Assembly: GCA_019119575.1 (NCBI GenBank)
Contig: DWWT01000029.1
Location: 54,391 to 118,390 of the forward strand
Direction: 5' to 3'
DNA: 64,000 bases
Origin: Candidatus Enterocloster excrementipullorum
GTDB taxonomy: Bacteria > Bacillota > Clostridia > Lachnospirales > Lachnospiraceae
The stretch's first letter is position 1. The number at the start of each line of letters is the position of its first letter. Shown one piece after another: positions 16,846 to 25,576 of the stretch. The notes below the pieces were generated by a model. The model was not told the DNA's origin. It made no database searches and saw only the letters and a program-made list of their open reading frames with translations. Made by a program: the position numbers and the translations under genes.

Positions 16846-19566
16846 TTATTGTCCGTTTTTAGATATTGTCCGTTTTCGGTTTTTCCGTCGGAGAATCTGC
16901 TCTCCTCCGGCTAATGCCGCTAAAACCGCACCGGATACAGCCGTAATAACTGCTCCTTCTCTTAACCCCTGAGGCGTATAAGAAAACGCAATCTCATGCT
17001 CTCCTGCCTCCAGGTCAATCCCCAGGAATGTATCAAACACGGTCCTCGTCTTGACGGGAACACCATCCACCAGAACCGTCCACCCCGCATCATAGGGAAT
17101 CGTGGTAAACAGGGTTCCCCGCTCCAGGGCCGTCACAGTGCCGGAAAGCGCCCTATCCCCAAAGGATGTGAGCTCCATGGGGGATTTGTTCAGCGCCTCA
17201 TAAACCTGCGTCAGCCCCTGGGGATTAAAGCGCCAGACCTCGGCCTGCAGCGTGGGGCTTCCTTCATTTTCCGCCTCCAGGTCCACCTCCTGCCCCTCCA
17301 GGATATGGCCCAGCTCCAGAAAATATCCCCGTTCCACATTGTCAAAGCTCATACTCCGTTCCCCGATAACAACCGAAACGGTCTCCACCTTTTTGTTGGT
17401 CACGTAGACATAATAGTCCCCTGTCTCCTCCGCCGTAAAACTCATTTTTCTTCCATCTGTCGCGCTCTCATTGGCGATGAGCACATCCTCCGTGCCCAAA
17501 AGCGTACACAGGTCATTCTGTACCAGAGCAGGATTTCCCGAATCCAAAATCCAATTTGTCTCCAAATCCGGCGGAAGCATAAAGCCGAGAGGAAGGGTAT
17601 ACAAATTCTCATACATCCATACATCCCCGGATCGGCCCGCCTGCTCCATCAGGCTTCCCGCCGGCTGCTGATCCGGATACAGGCGGTATTTTATGGAAAA
17701 CAAGCTGTCCACCAGTGGCGTACTGCCTGTAATGCTGTAGGCATTTGTGGAGCTCTCACATCCTAACATTCGGTAAAAGTCCGACAGAGACGCATTCGCT
17801 GTGGAAGAAAACAGAGAGGCGGAAGGAAAGTGCATCCAGGCGCCATCATTTTTGGTTCGCTGATCCTCTTTCTCCACACGGTAAAATCCGGTGTCCTCAA
17901 TTCCCTCCACAAGGGCACGCACATCCTCATTGTCGCTCACATAGGCGGTTCGGCTGGTAGTAGGCACGCTGGTCACGGCCATGTTCACTGCAGCCTCCAC
18001 GGAAGTTACTGCCAGAGCGGCAAGAAGCACAGCGTCCAGACTCCATTTTTCCTTCTTATAAAGATAGAGAAGCCCGGCATACATGGCTAAAAGGATAAGC
18101 GCCGCATAAAACACAGAAAAATGATACTGCTCCGGGTTGTCTACCAGCTTCTCTGCCAGAATCACAAAGCCTCCAGCCCCCCAGAAGGCCAGAATCACAT
18201 GCTTTAAGGGGGTACTGTCCAGGTGGATATACGCCTTATAGCACATGGTAAGGATCAGGGCAATGTAAATAAACGACTGGCGGCAGGGAAGGCTGTTGGG
18301 ATAGTGAAATCCATGCCAGATAAAATTCAGAATATTAGTGGAAAAGCTGGCATAAAACAACAGCAAAAGGCCGCAGTACACCGCTTTCTCCCTGGGGAGA
18401 ATTCTTCTGCTTCCTATATATAATAGGAAAAACATGAGAACCGCTATTCCGCAGTAAATATTCGGCCAGTGATCTAGGCCGATTTCTGTCCCTACATTTC
18501 CTATATGCCGGGCGATCATATCAAAGATGGAAAAATAGGAGGTGAGGGTACCGGGAAAATTAAAATCCCCCGAGGCCGTAGCCCGCAGAGCAAACACCGC
18601 GGGCATAAGAACAGCTGCCGCCAGCCCGCCCGCAAGGCCGGAGTACAGCACAAAACGGCCGGCCGTTTTCAGCCAGCCGGCCCAGCCCCTGGGCGGTGTG
18701 ATAATAGTCCTGGCAACCACATAGATCACCATAAAAATGCAGACCATGATGGAGATGTAATAATTTGACAAAATCGACAGTCCAAGGGCAATGCAGTAAA
18801 TTTTCCCTTTTCCCTCCTCCACCAGGCGCTCCAATCCCCACAATATCAGCGGGAAGAGGACAATACAGTCCAGCCACATGATATTCCAGCTGTAGGCCGC
18901 CATATACCCGCTGAGCGCATAAAAAATCCCGAACAGGCCGGACCCGAAATCCACCCGGCGGCAATGCCTGCGCAGATACCATGTAAAGGTCACGCCGGCA
19001 AGGGCCGTCTTAAGTACAATCAGAACCGTCATGCACTCGATGATCAGCCCATCGGGGCATAAAAACAGCAGCCAGTTCACCGGGCTGGCCAGATAATAGG
19101 CGTAAAGAGCGGAAAAGTTTACTCCCATTCCGATATCCCAGGAGTAAAGCAGGCTTCCTCCATTGGTTAATTTATGCTGAAATTCGGAAAAAAATGGGGC
19201 GTACTGATGATACATATCCGTCCGCAGGAAGCATTCTTCACCAAAAGGAAAAATCCCCCTCTGGGCAAAGATAATAATCATCACTGCAATCGGCACAAAA
19301 AAGGCTGCCACCATGCCGTCCGATGCCTTTAAAATGCGCAGCCTTCCCTTTTGCTCCTCCGGAAAGGAATTCTCCTCCCCGCTTTTCTCTTCTCTGCTGT
19401 CCTCTTCCCGGCATTCCTCTTCCTGTATATTCAAGTTCTCTTCTTCCTCCGTCAAAGCCTGGACGTCCTCCGGCTCGTGGCCGTTCTCTTCCCTCCGTAC
19501 CGGCTGAACGATCTTCAAGATCTCGTCCAGCTCTTTCTCAACCTGTTCGATCTCTTCGCGTTCCAT
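16846..19566 (-). CDS. YfhO family membrane protein
   Basis: A 906-residue polytopic protein. The first ~85 residues are cytoplasmic and very acidic (EEEENLNIQEEE, EEDSREEKSGEEN). About a dozen membrane segments follow between residues ~87 and ~520 with the family region YPNSLPCRQSFIYIAL and the large-loop MYHQYAPFFSEF, then a ~340-residue extracytoplasmic domain and a last membrane helix before RRKNRKR. YfhO proteins resemble GT-C glycosyltransferases and act in glycosylation of teichoic-acid-type polymers in Bacillus. Its ATG is immediately adjacent to the gtrA stop (TAAATG), so the two are translationally coupled and probably work on the same lipid-linked sugar. Confidence 0.88.
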   Translation of the reverse strand: MEREEIEQVEKELDEILKIVQPVRREENGHEPEDVQALTEEEENLNIQEEECREEDSREEKSGEENSFPEEQKGRLRILKASDGMVAAFFVPIAVMIIIFAQRGIFPFGEECFLRTDMYHQYAPFFSEFQHKLTNGGSLLYSWDIGMGVNFSALYAYYLASPVNWLLFLCPDGLIIECMTVLIVLKTALAGVTFTWYLRRHCRRVDFGSGLFGIFYALSGYMAAYSWNIMWLDCIVLFPLILWGLERLVEEGKGKIYCIALGLSILSNYYISIMVCIFMVIYVVARTIITPPRGWAGWLKTAGRFVLYSGLAGGLAAAVLMPAVFALRATASGDFNFPGTLTSYFSIFDMIARHIGNVGTEIGLDHWPNIYCGIAVLMFFLLYIGSRRILPREKAVYCGLLLLFYASFSTNILNFIWHGFHYPNSLPCRQSFIYIALILTMCYKAYIHLDSTPLKHVILAFWGAGGFVILAEKLVDNPEQYHFSVFYAALILLAMYAGLLYLYKKEKWSLDAVLLAALAVTSVEAAVNMAVTSVPTTSRTAYVSDNEDVRALVEGIEDTGFYRVEKEDQRTKNDGAWMHFPSASLFSSTANASLSDFYRMLGCESSTNAYSITGSTPLVDSLFSIKYRLYPDQQPAGSLMEQAGRSGDVWMYENLYTLPLGFMLPPDLETNWILDSGNPALVQNDLCTLLGTEDVLIANESATDGRKMSFTAEETGDYYVYVTNKKVETVSVVIGERSMSFDNVERGYFLELGHILEGQEVDLEAENEGSPTLQAEVWRFNPQGLTQVYEALNKSPMELTSFGDRALSGTVTALERGTLFTTIPYDAGWTVLVDGVPVKTRTVFDTFLGIDLEAGEHEIAFSYTPQGLREGAVITAVSGAVLAALAGGEQILRRKNRKRTISKNGQ

Positions 19567-20001
19567 TTAGCGGTTAACCTCTTTTTTACCGAATATCCAC
19601 AGCTTGCTGAAAATATAATTCAACACCATATTTACCAGTGAGGATGTGAACTTACAGAACAGCTCAAACAGAAAGCCTCTGTCTCCTCCCAGTTTGACCA
19701 TGGCCACCATGAGCAGCCATGTAACAACTCCGGAAAATACACGGGCCGCCACAAAAGAGCCGGCTTCCCGCACCACGTGGGACGGACGCAGATCATAATT
19801 GCGGAATACAATCCACTTATTTACCACATAAGCAAAGAGCACCGCGGCAAGCCAAGAAAGGGCCTGGGAAACTCCCACACCCATACCCGCTCTGCGGAAA
19901 ATCCCGTAAGACACAAAATCCACCGCTGTGGTCAAAAAACCGCAGATTATATAGCTGACCGTCTCATAATTGACGCATGAATTCCAAATCTTGCGTAACA
20001 T
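19567..20001 (-). CDS. GtrA-like flippase-type membrane protein
   Basis: A 144-residue protein with four membrane helices. It shows the GtrA layout: YIICGFLTTAVDFVSYGIF in helix 1, ALSWLAAVLFAYVVNKWIVF in helix 2 with the conserved Asn-Lys-Trp, then two further helices. GtrA proteins are proposed to move undecaprenyl-phosphate-linked sugars across the membrane. Start 20001 has CAGGAG 7 nt upstream; the frame extends to 20088 but that part overlaps no homology. Coupled to the YfhO gene. Confidence 0.88.
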   Translation of the reverse strand: MLRKIWNSCVNYETVSYIICGFLTTAVDFVSYGIFRRAGMGVGVSQALSWLAAVLFAYVVNKWIVFRNYDLRPSHVVREAGSFVAARVFSGVVTWLLMVAMVKLGGDRGFLFELFCKFTSSLVNMVLNYIFSKLWIFGKKEVNR

Positions 20002-20080
20002 GGCACACTCCTGACATACGCCTCTATTATATGGTACGGGCCCCGAAATGTAAAGCAGCAGTTCCGGACAGCTTTTTCCA

Positions 20081-21088
20081 TCACTCATTTGGGGCCAGAA
20101 ACTGTTCGGCGCCTTCCGTATAATAGGTTTCCCCGTCCTCTGTCATAAAAATCCCGTAGGTGTCCTCCAATGATTCCAGAAGCTCGCTTCCCTCCTCAAT
20201 TCCCAAGGCAAAGCAGGTCGTGCTCAGGCCGTCTCCATCCACAGAATCCCGGGAAATGATGGTCACCTGCACCAAGCCGTTCTCATAGGGATAACCTGTC
20301 CGGGGATTCAGAAGATGATGATAATTCACGCCGTCCTGGATAAAATGGCGCTCATAGACTCCCGAAGAAACTACGGACATATCCTCGATATCCAAAGCGC
20401 CGGCCACCTCATTGCGTTCCGCGAACGGCCGCTGAATCCCGATCCTGAATGGCGTTTCATCTGGCCGCGCTCCGACGCAGAGCACGTTTCCTCCCAGATT
20501 AATGATCGCGCTTCCCACCCCCTCCTCTATGAGGTAGGCCTTAATCTCATCCGCAATAAATCCCTTGGCGATGGCTCCCAAATCAATCGTTGTGACATCA
20601 TCCGCAAAGGTCACCACATTTCCCTCCACGGATACATTGCGGTAATTCACCCGCTCCCTGGCCTCCCGTATGGCCTCCTCCGGCGGCACCTGTGGATTTT
20701 CCGCAGTAAAATCCCACAGGGAGCTTAAAGGTTCGATGGTAATATCAAAGGCTCCGTCCGACAGGCGGCTGTACTCCAGCCCCTTTGCGATCACCTGGGC
20801 TGTTTTCTCCGACACCTGAAGTGATCGCTCGCCCTCTGCCCGATGATTCAGCCTGTAAATTTCACTGGTCTCTTTTGTCCGGCTGAGCAGATTTTCATAT
20901 TCTGCACAGAGATCAAAACAGCCGTCCAGAATTTCCTGGTCGTCCGTATCATAAAGCGTAACCGTTACAAAGGTATTAAGCAAAAAAGACGACCTGCTGA
21001 CAGGCTCCGGAACAGCCCTTCTGCCGCATCCTGTCAGGCAGGCCGCACATACAATTGCTGCAACTGCCATTATTTTTATCTTTTTCAT
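20081..21088 (-). CDS. apbE: FAD:protein FMN transferase lipoprotein
   Basis: A 335-residue ApbE. A lipoprotein signal peptide ends in LTGC with Cys21 as the lipidated residue. FAD-binding and transfer motifs are visible: SLWDFTAENP, TTIDLGAIAKGFIADEI, NLGGNVLCVG and YHHLLNPRTGYPYENG. It attaches FMN to Thr residues of extracytoplasmic or membrane flavoproteins such as Rnf/Nqr subunits. A very strong promoter ends only 7 nt before the start codon, so its own transcript would be nearly leaderless. Confidence 0.94.
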   Translation of the reverse strand: MKKIKIMAVAAIVCAACLTGCGRRAVPEPVSRSSFLLNTFVTVTLYDTDDQEILDGCFDLCAEYENLLSRTKETSEIYRLNHRAEGERSLQVSEKTAQVIAKGLEYSRLSDGAFDITIEPLSSLWDFTAENPQVPPEEAIREARERVNYRNVSVEGNVVTFADDVTTIDLGAIAKGFIADEIKAYLIEEGVGSAIINLGGNVLCVGARPDETPFRIGIQRPFAERNEVAGALDIEDMSVVSSGVYERHFIQDGVNYHHLLNPRTGYPYENGLVQVTIISRDSVDGDGLSTTCFALGIEEGSELLESLEDTYGIFMTEDGETYYTEGAEQFLAPNE

Positions 21089-21095
21089 GCCTTAC

Positions 21096-21124
21096 ATTCT
21101 AGCACTGGCCCCTGTAAAAGTCAA
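21096..21124 (-). promoter_or_regulatory. Promoter abutting the apbE start codon
   Basis: Minus strand: TTGACT (21119-21124), 17-bp spacer, TAGAAT (21096-21101). The predicted transcription start is at about 21088-21089, which is the first base of the apbE ATG or one before it. Confidence 0.65.
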
Positions 21125-21132
21125 TAAATGCT

Positions 21133-22011
21133 CTAATTTCCCGACAGGATCCGCGCCAGCTCGCTGTCGCCGTCCAAAATAATGGTCTTATTTTCTCCGG
21201 TTAGAGACGCCTTTAAGGCATCCAGTGAGCGGACATAATTATAGAAATCCGCTTTCGATTCATCATTGTAAGCCTCACTGAGGATCTGCATGTAGCGCGC
21301 CTCCCCCTCAGCCTTGATCTTCTCCGCCTCCGCATTCGCTTTGGCAATGGTCTCCTTCACTGTCTTATCCGTCTCATTTTTGATAAGAGAGGACTGATAC
21401 TCTCCGTCCGCCGTATACTGGGCGGCAATGTTGTTCCGCTCCGAGATCATCCGCTGGTAAACAGCCTCCTTATTGGAATCCGGCAGATCCAGCTTCTTGG
21501 TCTCCACCGCATGAATGCGGATTCCATAAGAATCCATGGATGTGCCGATGTTGTCCGTAATGATCTGGGCAAGCTCCCCATCCCTTCCGGAAATAATATC
21601 GGACTGGTTGGTGGAGGAAAGCACATTTTTGATGGAATTGTAAACCACATTTCCCAGACGCACCTCCGCCTTCTCGCGGCTGGCGCTGAGAGAGGACAGG
21701 TATTTCACCGGATCTGTGATCTCCCAGATCACAAAGGAATCCACCGTCATCACTTTCTTATCCTTTGTCGTCACATCGCTGGGATAAAGATCCGCAATCA
21801 TCTTATACCGCGGTATCTTCTGCACAGTCTGGAGGAAGGGAATTTTTAAGGACAGCCCTGCGGTATCCTCCACCCGAACCACCTTTCCAAACTGGACAAT
21901 CATAGAATATTCCCTGGCGCTTGTCACAACCAGAGGATTGCATACGATCACAAGTAAAATAAGCACTGCCGCAATTCCTATGTTTCTCAAAAATTTAGCC
22001 AATACTCTCAT
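21133..22011 (-). CDS. hflC: HflC-like SPFH/band-7 membrane protein
   Basis: A 292-residue protein with an N-terminal membrane anchor (IGIAAVLILLVIVCNPLVV) followed by an SPFH domain (YSMIVQFGKVVRVEDTAGLSLKIPF) and a coiled-coil with AEAEKIKAEGEARYMQIL. Ends in a short acidic/hydrophobic tail. HflC pairs with HflK to cage the FtsH protease in proteobacteria; no ftsH is in this window. The ATG at 22011 has AGGGGG 8 nt upstream and is 12 nt after the hflK stop; a GTG at 22020 is a weaker alternative. Confidence 0.9.
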   Translation of the reverse strand: MRVLAKFLRNIGIAAVLILLVIVCNPLVVTSAREYSMIVQFGKVVRVEDTAGLSLKIPFLQTVQKIPRYKMIADLYPSDVTTKDKKVMTVDSFVIWEITDPVKYLSSLSASREKAEVRLGNVVYNSIKNVLSSTNQSDIISGRDGELAQIITDNIGTSMDSYGIRIHAVETKKLDLPDSNKEAVYQRMISERNNIAAQYTADGEYQSSLIKNETDKTVKETIAKANAEAEKIKAEGEARYMQILSEAYNDESKADFYNYVRSLDALKASLTGENKTIILDGDSELARILSGN

Positions 22012-22023
22012 ACGACACACCCC

Positions 22024-23178
22024 CTATTCCTGCGCCTGGCCGCTCTGGGAAGCCGGTTTTTCCCCGCTGGTTCCCGCGGCATTTGATGCCCCGCTCTCGC
22101 TGTTCTGACCGCCTTGTCCGGTCCCGACAAAGGAATCCAGCGGAAGCAAAGTCTGCGTTCCATCCGAACCATTGATAATCACCTTTAATCGGGGCAGAAT
22201 GTCCTCCATAGTCTCATAAAACATCCGCTTTTTGGTAATCAGAGGATATTTGATATATTCCTCATACATATCATTGAACCGCGCCGCCTGGCCCTCCGCT
22301 TCACTGACGCGCTGCTGACGGTAGGCCTCCGCATCCCGAGTCGCCTTGTCCGCCCGGGCATTTGCCGCAGGCAGCTGCTGGGACTGGTATTTTCTCGCCT
22401 CATTGATCTTTGTGTCCATGCCCTGCTTGGCGTCCTCCACCGCTTTAAACGCATTGCTGACCTCCTCTGTGGGCGGCTCCGCATCCTGGATCGTCACATT
22501 ATAGATGCCCAGGCCGATGTCTTCCGCTTCCAGCCGTTCGGAAAGAAGGGATTTGACCCTGGCCTGGATCTCCGATTTGCCTGTAGTGATCACCTCATCC
22601 ACCCCGTAGGAGCCCACCGTATCACGGATATAGGACTGAGCCAGATTCTTTAAGATAGAAATATTGTTCTCACTGTTCACATATGCCTTGATCGGATCCA
22701 CAATCTGATATTCAATATAAAAGTCCACGTTTACAAAATTAAAATCCTTCGTAATCATCTCTGATTCTTCCGGCACGGACACAGCCTCCTCCGCAATCTG
22801 GCCGGAGCCGGCGCTGCTCTCATAGCTGGGCGAATAGCCGATGGGCATGCCCTTGATCTCCTTGGACATTTTATAAACCTTCTGAATAAAGGGCAGCTTA
22901 AATTTAAGACCGGATGTGGTGACACTGGAAGGCGAGCCGAACGTTGTGAGGACTGCCATCTCATTTTCCGAGAGAATATAAAAAGAATCCAGCCCCGCCA
23001 CAATCAGCACCGCAGCCGCTATTGCAATTTTCACGGGACGAAGAATCCGTCTCATCCGCCGCTCGGTTTCCTGCTCGTGGTTCTGGTAGCCGGAATCCGG
23101 AGGAATCTCCTCCGCTTCCACAGTCGCCTTTCTGCTTTTTCCGGAAAATATATTCCATTTCAATCTCATTTTCCCCAT
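22024..23178 (-). CDS. hflK: HflK-like SPFH/band-7 membrane protein
   Basis: A 384-residue partner of HflC. About 50 polar residues precede one membrane helix (AIAAAVLIVAGLDSFYILS). The SPFH domain follows (NEMAVLTTFGSPSSVTTSGLKFKLPF), then a long helical region rich in Ala/Arg/Glu and a Gly/Ser/Gln-rich C-terminal tail (TGQGGQNSESGASNAAG). An insertion of about 30 residues (GYSPSYESSAGSGQIAEE) sits early in the domain. AAAAGGAG precedes the ATG at 23178. First gene of the hflK-hflC pair. Confidence 0.9.
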   Translation of the reverse strand: MGKMRLKWNIFSGKSRKATVEAEEIPPDSGYQNHEQETERRMRRILRPVKIAIAAAVLIVAGLDSFYILSENEMAVLTTFGSPSSVTTSGLKFKLPFIQKVYKMSKEIKGMPIGYSPSYESSAGSGQIAEEAVSVPEESEMITKDFNFVNVDFYIEYQIVDPIKAYVNSENNISILKNLAQSYIRDTVGSYGVDEVITTGKSEIQARVKSLLSERLEAEDIGLGIYNVTIQDAEPPTEEVSNAFKAVEDAKQGMDTKINEARKYQSQQLPAANARADKATRDAEAYRQQRVSEAEGQAARFNDMYEEYIKYPLITKKRMFYETMEDILPRLKVIINGSDGTQTLLPLDSFVGTGQGGQNSESGASNAAGTSGEKPASQSGQAQE

Positions 23179-23294
23179 ATGCCTCTCCTTTTTAAGTGTA
23201 ATCTTCTGTTACCAGTCTATCACAAATCGCAGCAGAGAAAAAGCCCCATCTCCGCTGCCGAATCACGGCCAAAAATGAACCATGGGCCGGGATG

Positions 23295-23870
23295 TCAGCG
23301 GCAAGCTAAGAGGCGCTCCACATACCGCAGATACGCGCCTATGGAAAAAACAAGAAATACTTCCAGAAGAGTTGTGATAAAACCCGCCAGGAACAGCATG
23401 AGAAGAGAGAATCCCAGAACCATCCAAAAGAAAATCCACGCTCTTTTAAAATGCATCCGATCCCGCGCACTGACAAAGCGCAGAAAGCAGACCAGGCCCG
23501 CTGCAAAAAGAATCGGAGCGAAGAACGCAAAGAGCACATGGAGCGCCGCCTCCTTTGGGTGCGCCTCCGGCACGTAGGGGATAGCCACCGCCAGCAGAAG
23601 AAACAAAACGCCCAGGCAGACAAGCCCTCTCCCCCATGCCCTGCGGTAACTTCCCATCCGGAAAAGATGCGCTGCATAGAGGCCAAAATAGCTGCCGAGA
23701 AACATTCCCCACAGGGAGAACACTAGACGGCTTCCGGAAAGGCTGCCCACTTCCGACAGATTGCTTCCCGTCCAGCTTCCCAGAGAAGCCAGCAGCAAGG
23801 TTGCCGCCGGAATCAAATATAAAGTAAAAATGTCATATTTCCCCCGAAACCGATCTCTTTTTTGCTTCAT
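23295..23870 (-). CDS. Integral membrane protein of unknown function
   Basis: A 191-residue protein with about six membrane helices (for example YLIPAATLLLASLGSW, LVFSLWGMFLGSYFGLY, LVCLGVLFLLLAVAIPYV, HVLFAFFAPILFAAGLVCF, WIFFWMVLGFSLLMLFLAG). The N-terminus is basic (KQKRDRFRGKYD). The helix spacing and the His in ALHVLFAFFAP recall DUF998-type proteins, but I cannot assign it confidently. AGAGGAAA lies before the ATG. Alone between hflK and the aminotransferase. Confidence 0.75.
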   Translation of the reverse strand: MKQKRDRFRGKYDIFTLYLIPAATLLLASLGSWTGSNLSEVGSLSGSRLVFSLWGMFLGSYFGLYAAHLFRMGSYRRAWGRGLVCLGVLFLLLAVAIPYVPEAHPKEAALHVLFAFFAPILFAAGLVCFLRFVSARDRMHFKRAWIFFWMVLGFSLLMLFLAGFITTLLEVFLVFSIGAYLRYVERLLACR

Positions 23871-24031
23871 GCGCTTTTCCTCTTGTATTTTCCTGTTAAA
23901 ATAAGGGAACAGTTTCTTCCTATATTATGGCGCAGAACCGGAAGTCCGGCGCTGTCCTTATAGGAAAAAACGGTTCCCTTTCAGTATCGGATATATTGAC
24001 TTTTTTTACACTTGAAGCTTATTCCAGAACC

Positions 24032-24079
24032 GTTCAGACGGCGGGCCTCTTCTTGCCCGGCCAAAGGCCGGACAAGAAG
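24032..24079. repeat. Fragment of the MITE-like repeat with strong hairpin
   Basis: Starts with GTTCAGACGGCGGGC (24032-24046), the terminal repeat of the element at 45.6 kb, followed by a hairpin (24049-24079) whose arms CTTCTTG-CCCGGCC are separated by AAA. The same hairpin occurs at 45668-45698 with every base identical. It follows the aminotransferase stop and could act as its transcription end. Confidence 0.8.
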
Positions 24080-24085
24080 CAGTTG

Positions 24086-25375
24086 TTATTCCATTGCTTT
24101 CAGGAGCTTCTCCACGCTTACCAGCTTCACGCACAGGGCAAAGAGCTCCGTTGCCGTAATCAGGTCAGACAGCGGCGGATAGGTGGGAGCGATCCGGATA
24201 TTGCTGTCGTGGGGATCCTTTCCATAAGGATAGGTCGCCCCCGCAGGCGTCATCACCACGCCCGCCTTCTTGCACCGGGCCACGATATCCTTGGCACAGC
24301 CGTCCAGCGAGTCAAAGGAGATAAAATATCCTCCCTTAGGGTTGGTCCAGGAACCGATTCCCAGTCCTCCCAGCTCCCGCTCCAGAATCTGCTCTACGGC
24401 CTCAAACTTGGGGCGGATGATATCCGCATGCTTGCGCATGTGCTCCACCATGCCGTGAATATCCCCGAAGAAGCGCACATGGCGCAGCTGGTTCACCTTG
24501 TCGTGGCCGATGGTCTGGTTCTTTAACTGCGCCTTGATATCCTCCAGGTTGTTCTGGGAGGCGGCGATGCAGGCGATGCCGGAACCGGGGAAGCTGATCT
24601 TGGAGGTGGAAGCGAACTTGTAAACCAAATCCATATTGCCCGCCCGCTTGCACTCCGCCAGAATCTCAATCAGATGATCCTGGTCGTGGTCATACAGATG
24701 GTGCACGCCGTAGGCATTGTCCCAGTAAATCCTGAAGTCCGGGGCCGCCGGAGACAGCCTTGCAAAGCGGCGCACCGTCTCATCCGAATAGGAATATCCC
24801 TGGGGATTGGAATACTTGGGCACGCACCAGATTCCCTTGATGGCCTCATCGGAGGACACAAGCTCTTCTACCATATCCATATCCGGGCCTTCCGGGGTCA
24901 TGGGGACATTGATCATCTCAATGCCGAAATATTCTGTAATGGCAAAATGCCGGTCATATCCGGGAACAGGGCACAAGAATTTTACCTTATCCAGCTTGCA
25001 CCAGGGGGTATTCCCCATGATGCCGTGGGTCATGGCCCGGGAAATCGTATCATACATCACGTTCAGGCTGGAATTCCCGTAGATGATAATGGTGGAGGGA
25101 TTCACTTCCATCATATCGCCCAGAAGCTCCTTGGCCTCATCGATTCCCGTAAGTCCTCCGTAGTTGCGGCAGTCCGTGCCGTCCTCGCAGGTCAGATCAT
25201 CGTTGCTGCTGAGCACATCCATCATGCCCATGGACAGATCCAGCTGATCCACGCTGGGCTTTCCTCTGGACATGTCAAGCCGCAGATCCCTTCCCTGAAA
25301 ATCGTGATACTTGGCCTTCAGCTCTTTGCGCAGGGCCAGAAGCTCCTCTCGCGTCATTTCCTCATATGGCTTCAT
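24086..25375 (-). CDS. PLP-dependent aminotransferase (aspartate-type, class I/II-related)
   Basis: A 429-residue enzyme of the group often annotated as aminotransferase class I/II or Asp aminotransferase (MocR-like catalytic fold without the DNA-binding domain). Recognisable parts: LRLDMSRGKPSVDQLDLS at the N-terminus, NYGGLTGIDEAKELL, GNSSLNVMYD for PLP phosphate, the N/D-P-Y region WCVPKYSNPQGYSYSDETVRR and the Schiff-base Lys in FASTSKISFPGSGIACI. The start at 25375 has GGTGGAG 5 nt upstream. Monocistronic between unrelated genes. The exact amino donor is not visible. Confidence 0.88.
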   Translation of the reverse strand: MKPYEEMTREELLALRKELKAKYHDFQGRDLRLDMSRGKPSVDQLDLSMGMMDVLSSNDDLTCEDGTDCRNYGGLTGIDEAKELLGDMMEVNPSTIIIYGNSSLNVMYDTISRAMTHGIMGNTPWCKLDKVKFLCPVPGYDRHFAITEYFGIEMINVPMTPEGPDMDMVEELVSSDEAIKGIWCVPKYSNPQGYSYSDETVRRFARLSPAAPDFRIYWDNAYGVHHLYDHDQDHLIEILAECKRAGNMDLVYKFASTSKISFPGSGIACIAASQNNLEDIKAQLKNQTIGHDKVNQLRHVRFFGDIHGMVEHMRKHADIIRPKFEAVEQILERELGGLGIGSWTNPKGGYFISFDSLDGCAKDIVARCKKAGVVMTPAGATYPYGKDPHDSNIRIAPTYPPLSDLITATELFALCVKLVSVEKLLKAME

Positions 25376-25576
25376 TGTCTCCACCTTTATCATCCTTCCC
25401 TTCTGCTGTATTATATTTCTGCATTATCTGCCTGACTCTTCATGCGCGATGTGTGTTCTCCAGAGACAAATGTCTGTCTCTCGTCAACATTTTTGTGCAT
25501 TGAAAAAAGCATACACCAAAGTTTCCGTTCCGTCAACCTATTTTTTCAAATCCGCTTTCCTTGAATCCGCTTTCCC

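Noticed and set aside
24674..25435. Long plus-strand frame (253 codons) antisense to the aminotransferase gene
   Set aside because: The opposite strand carries a full aminotransferase with PLP motifs; this frame is its shadow in GC-rich DNA.
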